Shown one piece after another: positions 14,036 to 17,770 of a stretch of DNA of 17,770 nt; within the stretch, counting starts at the first letter, position 1, and each line of letters opens with the position of its first letter. The position numbers were made by a program, and so were the translations under genes. The DNA comes from Geoglobus sp. (GTDB lineage: Archaea > Halobacteriota > Archaeoglobi > Archaeoglobales > Archaeoglobaceae). Under the pieces are notes generated by a model that did no database searches, was not told the DNA's origin, and worked only from the letters and a program-made list of their open reading frames with translations. Where the stretch lies: the NCBI GenBank assembly GCA_027016965.1, contig JALURI010000024.1, positions 1-17,770 of the forward strand. Direction: 5' to 3'.

Positions 14036-15314
14036 GAGATCTGCTGGAATCGAAGAATACATCTCATCCGCACCGGGTATTGGTGGGAAAATAAAAGAAA
14101 TTGAGGATGATTTTCTGGTTGAAGAAATACTTGATGTTAATCTCGAAGAGAGTGGCACTCATCTTGTTGTGAGGGTTACGAAGAAGAACTGGGACACAAT
14201 GAACTTTGCAAGAGTTCTCTCCAGTTATCTCCATATCAGCAGAAATGCCATTGGGTATGCTGGAACCAAGGATAAGAAAGCCATTTCGGTACAGTATTTC
14301 TCCATACCCATGAAAAATGAAAATATCCCAAGTAGAATACAGAATGCAAGAATAAAAGATGCCGAGATTGAAGTTGCAGGATATCTGAATCGGAAAATTA
14401 AGCTTGGAGATCTTCTGGGAAACAGATTCAGGATCGCAGTCAGATCTGTATCCCGACCTGAAAGTCTACAAAAAACTCTCTATGAGCTTGAGAGTAAAGG
14501 AATACCAAATTTTTTCGGGATACAGAGGTTTGGGACACTGAGATTCATAACCCATGAAGTTGGAAAGCTCATACTCATGAGAAATTACAGCGAAGCGTTC
14601 TGGGTTTATGTTGCTAAGCCGTCTGAGCTTGAGGATGATGAAATCAGAAAAGTAAGGGAGGATATGTGGCATGAGAGAGATCCAAAAATTGGATTAAGAG
14701 AACTTCCAAAATACCTGATCTATGAGAGAAACCTGCTTCAAAAACTGAGGGAGGGAAAATCTGAGCTCCAGGCTCTTATTTCACTGCCAAAAAATCTTAA
14801 ACTCATGTTCATTCATGCCTATCAGTCGTATGTATTTAACAGGATTCTTTCAGAAAGGATAAGAGAATTCGGTACTCTCAAAATTCTGGAAAAGGGAGAC
14901 TACGCTGATTTTCTTAAAAGGAAAAAAGGATACTCTGTAAATTCCGGTGATTTTGTTGAAATAAATGAGAACAACTTCAGAAGAGTTAACTATCTGATAG
15001 AAAACAAATATGCCTTTCTCGCATTACCTGTTCCGGGTTATGAAACAAAACTTAAAGGGTGGTCAGGAGAAAAGCTCAGAGAAGTTCTGGAAATGGAGGG
15101 ATTAAATCTGGAAAACTTCAGAGGAGAACATCCTGAATTCAGTTCCAGGGGATCATTCAGAACAGCAGAGATTCCCTTTGATTTTGAAAATTTCCTCATC
15201 GAATCTTATGATAACTCGATCCTTTTCAACTTTTTCCTGCCAAAAGGTTGCTTTGCAACGTCATTCCTCAGAGAGATAATGAAATCAGATTATTCCTACT
15301 TCCTCCAGAAATGA
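14028..15314 (+). CDS. truD: tRNA pseudouridine synthase D
   Basis: Converts U13 (or a related position) of tRNA to pseudouridine. From the ATG at 14028 it has 428 residues, usual for archaeal TruD, and begins MIERSAGIEEYISSAPGIGG as expected. The catalytic motif GYAGTKDKKA at 76-85 contains Asp 82. The family motifs NFFGIQRFG at 161-169 and HAYQSYVFNRILSER at 263-277 are intact. An ATG at 13983 would add 15 residues and has a strong AAGGAGGT 11 nt upstream, but that site is also just Lys-Glu-Val codons of rfcL and the extra residues look non-conserved. It is coupled to rfcL by an 8-bp overlap and converges on cbiO with a 30-bp overlap. Confidence 0.92.
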   Translation: MIERSAGIEEYISSAPGIGGKIKEIEDDFLVEEILDVNLEESGTHLVVRVTKKNWDTMNFARVLSSYLHISRNAIGYAGTKDKKAISVQYFSIPMKNENIPSRIQNARIKDAEIEVAGYLNRKIKLGDLLGNRFRIAVRSVSRPESLQKTLYELESKGIPNFFGIQRFGTLRFITHEVGKLILMRNYSEAFWVYVAKPSELEDDEIRKVREDMWHERDPKIGLRELPKYLIYERNLLQKLREGKSELQALISLPKNLKLMFIHAYQSYVFNRILSERIREFGTLKILEKGDYADFLKRKKGYSVNSGDFVEINENNFRRVNYLIENKYAFLALPVPGYETKLKGWSGEKLREVLEMEGLNLENFRGEHPEFSSRGSFRTAEIPFDFENFLIESYDNSILFNFFLPKGCFATSFLREIMKSDYSYFLQK

Positions 15315-15995
15315 CTTTTCCCTGAGAATCTCTTTTCCTCCATTGTAAACGATTTTCTTTTCATGGTTCATGATTATGATCCGATCTGAAATTTTTTTGG
15401 CTATATCGATTTCATGTGTGGACAGAATGAGGGTTCCACTGTAACTGTCAAAAATTTCAAGAATTTTTCTCCTTGTCTTTCCATCCACGTTTGCTGTTGG
15501 CTCATCCAGAAAAAGAATATCCGGATTGTAAATGAGAACACTTGCAATCTCAACCCTTTTTTTCTCTCCACCACTTAACCTGAATGGAGGTTTGCTGAGA
15601 ATGCTGTTCAGCTCAAATATCTCTGAAAATTTAATTATAAGTTCATCTATGCTTTCTGCACTTATATCAAGCTGATTTAAAGAGTATCTGAGTTCATCCT
15701 CAACCGATGGGTTGAACAGGAAAACGTCAGGATCCTGGAATACAAAACCAGTCATTCTCCTTATTTTCTCAGCATTCTGGAAAACATCCTTTCCATCAAT
15801 GAGTACCTTTCCTGTATCTGGCTTGAGAAGTCCGGCAAGAACCATCATGAGTGTTGATTTCCCGCATCCATTGGGTCCAATGAGAGCGATCTTTTCACCT
15901 CTCCATATATGGACTGTCAGTCTCTCAAAGCCCTTGGTACCGTCAGGATAGGTATATGAGATGTCAATTCCCGAAATCAGAGCATCATCCACCAT
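15285..15995 (-). CDS. cbiO: Nickel/cobalt ECF transporter ATP-binding protein
   Basis: ATPase subunit of an energy-coupling-factor transporter (236 residues, cytoplasmic). All ABC motifs are present: Walker A GPNGCGKST at 40-48, Q-loop Gln 87 in FQDPDVFLF, signature LSGGE at 140-144, Walker B ILFLDEP at 160-166 and switch His 194. The SYTYPDGTKGFERL A-loop and the DPDVFLF Q-loop are typical of CbiO/EcfA. The ATG at 15995 overlaps the end of cbiQ by 19 bp. The 3' end overlaps truD on the opposite strand by 30 bp. Metal choice is set by the substrate-binding subunit, not this gene. Confidence 0.92.
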   Translation of the reverse strand: MVDDALISGIDISYTYPDGTKGFERLTVHIWRGEKIALIGPNGCGKSTLMMVLAGLLKPDTGKVLIDGKDVFQNAEKIRRMTGFVFQDPDVFLFNPSVEDELRYSLNQLDISAESIDELIIKFSEIFELNSILSKPPFRLSGGEKKRVEIASVLIYNPDILFLDEPTANVDGKTRRKILEIFDSYSGTLILSTHEIDIAKKISDRIIIMNHEKKIVYNGGKEILREKSFLEEVGII

Positions 15996-16708
15996 ATACC
16001 AACACCTGCTATATATGCAATATAAAACAATCCCATGCTATACCTTCCGCTGTAGCTAACTCCTTTACCTCTTGATTTCATTGCAAGCTCAACCTTCTCT
16101 GCAGTTTCAAAACTTCTCAAAAGAAAAAGACCGAGAGATCTACTACCTCCTTTAAGTGTTTCAAAATGGCTGGTTTTCTTAAGCCTTCTCGACTCCCTCG
16201 CAACAAGAACGTTCAGCAGGTCCCTGAACATGGATATTGTGTAGCGGTATGTGATCCAGATTATATCAAGCATGGATTCCGGGATCTTCAACTTTTTCAA
16301 TCCGAAGAGTGATTCACTGAATCTTGTTGTTAGAATAAATAGCTGTAGAGAGGATATTGATGAGAAAACCCTGAGGGGAAATGCGATAAGGTATTCGAGA
16401 TTTTTCCCGTAAAGAGCTACAGGCAGAACAATGATAAATGAGAACACAGGAAAAAGAATGCTTCTTTTTGCCAGTGTTTTTACACTGAGTCCGATGTTAA
16501 ACGCCATCATGTAAACAGCCAGGATAATGAGACCTATCTTTTTCAGGTCAAACGTAGCAATGGAGAGAAGTATGAGAAAGACCGTGCCGGCGAGCTTTAC
16601 AGATGGATGTACGGCATGAAGGTAGGTTTTTTTCGTGTACTCATGAATAAAAAAATCCTGGAAATATGCAGTTGCAGACTTCAGGGTTTTTTCAATCAAT
16701 AGATGCAT
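15977..16708 (-). CDS. cbiQ: Nickel/cobalt ECF transporter transmembrane protein
   Basis: EcfT-type membrane component (243 residues) that couples the ATPase to the metal-binding subunit. About five to six hydrophobic helices are visible (around 40-56, 58-78, 84-100, 112-127, 147-162, 222-243). The cytoplasmic coupling helices carry the expected Arg-containing motifs, LVARESRRLKK at 168-178 and VELAMKSRG at 206-214 (the A-x-RG-type motifs that dock into the ATPase). The ATG at 16708 overlaps cbiM by 17 bp, and no clear ribosome site is seen, so translation is likely coupled. The gene order M-Q-O is typical. Confidence 0.88.
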   Translation of the reverse strand: MHLLIEKTLKSATAYFQDFFIHEYTKKTYLHAVHPSVKLAGTVFLILLSIATFDLKKIGLIILAVYMMAFNIGLSVKTLAKRSILFPVFSFIIVLPVALYGKNLEYLIAFPLRVFSSISSLQLFILTTRFSESLFGLKKLKIPESMLDIIWITYRYTISMFRDLLNVLVARESRRLKKTSHFETLKGGSRSLGLFLLRSFETAEKVELAMKSRGKGVSYSGRYSMGLFYIAYIAGVGIWWMML

Positions 16709-17588
16709 GACGTCTCATAAATGCAAGTGACAAAAAGATTATCACTCCTACCGCTCCTGAGATCAATGTTCCAATACTATCACCAATTCCGGGGACAGTG
16801 TAATCGGGGAAAAGCCCAGAGTAACTCTGAGTTTCTTTCAATCCGAGCTCTTCAGCGACGTTTTCGAGAGGTTCAGAGTATCCAACCAGTTCAGCCAAGT
16901 ATGCAAAAACAGGTGATAGCAGGATCATTACACCGATTATTGCAAGAGGCACTTTGCTCACACTGCGAGCCTCAGCATACTTCTCAATATCAGGTCTGCT
17001 TGAATGGATGTAACCTACAACTCCGGCTGTTATGAATCCTTCGATGAGTCCTAACAGTCCATGCCACAGACCCATGGCGGACACTGCAACAATAACAGAA
17101 TATTTGAATGCTGTTGAGAGTCCTGCCTCAAGTCCGACAAAAACTGCAGCAGCAGTAATACCTCCCCATCCTGATACAAAGGCTCCAGCAAACCTGCTGT
17201 ATCTTTCAATCACTCTGAAAATGTACCATCCAACAAACACATTCACGACTGCCATGTTCCAGAGATTGGCTCCAAGAGCAATCAATCCACCATCCCCGTA
17301 CAGAAATGCCTGAATTGCAACAACAGATGCCATGGCAATAGATCCTGCATAAGGACCAAGGAGAATTCCTGCAAGAGATCCTCCAACAAAATGTGCTGAT
17401 GTACCTCCTGGTATGGGCCAGTTCAGCATTTGAGCTGCAAATATTGCGGCTGAAATTACACCAAGCAGTGGCGTGTTGATGTTTTTGCTGTCAGCAACCT
17501 TTTTCAAAGAGTAGCTCAGAACTGCAGCAGACAGAATCCACAGCAGTACAGAAATTGGCAGATCCAGATATCCGTCTGGGATATGCAT
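16692..17588 (-). CDS. cbiM: Nickel/cobalt ECF substrate-binding protein CbiM with PDGLE-like C-terminus
   Basis: Metal-binding subunit of the ECF transporter (298 residues). The N-terminus MHIPDGYL is essential in this family, because the N-terminal amine, His 2 and a downstream His (here His 66 in GGTSAHFVGG) bind Ni or Co. The start is therefore the ATG at 17588, which has AAGGTGGT 4 nt upstream. The GTG at 17597 lies inside that ribosome site. GANLWNMAVVNVFVG and WHGLLGLIEG are family segments. After residue 215 comes a PDGLE/CbiN-like tail: a helix, SEPLENVAEELGL at 238-250 (a weak form of the PDGLE motif), an outside loop and a final helix. No separate cbiN is seen in the window. Ni versus Co cannot be decided; nikMN is an alternative name. 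Confidence 0.9.
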   Translation of the reverse strand: MHIPDGYLDLPISVLLWILSAAVLSYSLKKVADSKNINTPLLGVISAAIFAAQMLNWPIPGGTSAHFVGGSLAGILLGPYAGSIAMASVVAIQAFLYGDGGLIALGANLWNMAVVNVFVGWYIFRVIERYSRFAGAFVSGWGGITAAAVFVGLEAGLSTAFKYSVIVAVSAMGLWHGLLGLIEGFITAGVVGYIHSSRPDIEKYAEARSVSKVPLAIIGVMILLSPVFAYLAELVGYSEPLENVAEELGLKETQSYSGLFPDYTVPGIGDSIGTLISGAVGVIIFLSLAFMRRHASID

Positions 17589-17610
17589 TTTTACCACCTT
17601 CTTATTAATT

Positions 17611-17640
17611 GTTCATACTTTTTTTTAAATTAGTATTAAC
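17611..17640 (-). promoter_or_regulatory. TATA box of cbiMQO bracketed by an inverted repeat (candidate operator)
   Basis: GTTCATAC (17611-17618) and GTATTAAC (17633-17640) are inverted copies with one mismatch, separated by 14 bp. The spacer holds the minus-strand TATA box ATTTAAAA (17623-17630), which predicts initiation near 17600 and a leader of about 12 nt with the ribosome site. A protein bound to the repeat would block TBP, as expected for a metal-responsive repressor such as NikR. The repressor itself is not in the window. Confidence 0.5.
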
Positions 17641-17758
17641 AAACCTGAGTTTAAATAATTTTCTGATCCAACAAAAAGTGTAGTATCCTGAAATAACTTT
17701 GCACTCCAACAAAAAAGCTTAAAAAATAGCTATTTAAATAGAATTACAGGTGATCTGA
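17641..17758 (+). promoter_or_regulatory. Intergenic region with direct repeats and a candidate rightward promoter
   Basis: No gene is seen here. TCCAACAAAAA occurs twice (17667-17677 and 17705-17715), 38 bp apart. A TATA-like CTTAAAAA near 17719-17726 and a stronger TATTTAAATA at 17731-17740 follow. AGGTGATC at 17748-17755 is a near-ideal archaeal ribosome site. Together these suggest control of a gene starting at the right edge. Confidence 0.4.
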
Positions 17759-17770
17759 TTGAAAACTGTG
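17759..17770 (+). CDS. Possible start of a rightward gene, cut by the window edge
   Basis: A TTG at 17759 follows AGGTGATC by 3 nt and opens a frame reading M-K-T-V to the window end. A GTG at 17768 is the alternative start, with 12-nt spacing. Only four codons are visible, so no product can be named. The divergent position next to cbiM makes a metal-related gene or its regulator possible, by context only. Confidence 0.3.

Noticed and set aside
1..17770. Search by eye for CRISPR arrays, tRNA or rRNA genes and insertion sequences
   Set aside because: No regularly spaced repeats, cloverleaf sequences, transposase motifs or paired terminal repeats were seen. Covariance and profile searches were not possible here.

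Overview
The window looks like chromosomal DNA from a thermophilic archaeon, most likely of the Archaeoglobales (an Archaeoglobus, Ferroglobus or Geoglobus relative). This is an inference from gene content: archaeal UMP kinase, aIF2-beta, DUF424, replication factor C large subunit, archaeal-type TruD, a c-type cytochrome, A+T-rich TATA boxes and frequent leaderless starts. No sequence search was run. Coding density is very high, gene ends commonly overlap, and no tRNA, rRNA, CRISPR array or transposon is visible.

Left part (1-5183): pyrH (UMP kinase) converges on a secreted, C-terminally anchored protein of unknown function. A very short divergent promoter follows. It leads into a tightly packed plus-strand operon: a DUF362/two-[4Fe-4S] protein, a DUF123 (GIY-YIG-like) nuclease-family protein, translation factor aIF2-beta, DUF424 and an RsmB/NSUN-type m5C methyltransferase. 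The last four point to RNA and translation.

Middle part (5184-10190): two minus-strand genes carry related split-barrel (PNPOx-like) flavin domains. One is soluble and the other is fused to about six membrane helices. Divergent from them is a small membrane-anchored winged-helix protein whose outward loop holds His-His and Met-Met pairs. Then come a membrane-tethered monohaem cytochrome c, an opposite-strand SAM methyltransferase, and a three-gene plus-strand set: a DUF411 protein, a secreted protein with Thr-His-Ser and His-His motifs, and a small membrane protein with a Cys-Cys-x-His-His motif. This accessory block is the best candidate for an undescribed system, plausibly copper or thiol-metal handling at the cell surface with its own membrane sensor.

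Right part (10217-17770): an MrfA-like DEAD/DEAH helicase (minus) is divergent from rfcL. rfcL overlaps truD, which converges with 30 bp of overlap on a minus-strand nickel/cobalt ECF transporter operon (cbiM with a PDGLE-like tail, cbiQ, cbiO). A candidate operator brackets the TATA box of that operon. A new plus-strand gene may begin at the right edge.

A recurring regulatory theme is that operon-leading genes have a TATA-like box about 25-27 bp before the start codon and no Shine-Dalgarno sequence (leaderless), while internal genes use overlaps and GGTG/GTGATC-type ribosome sites. Two divergent pairs have start codons exactly 52 bp apart around a single symmetric TATA box.
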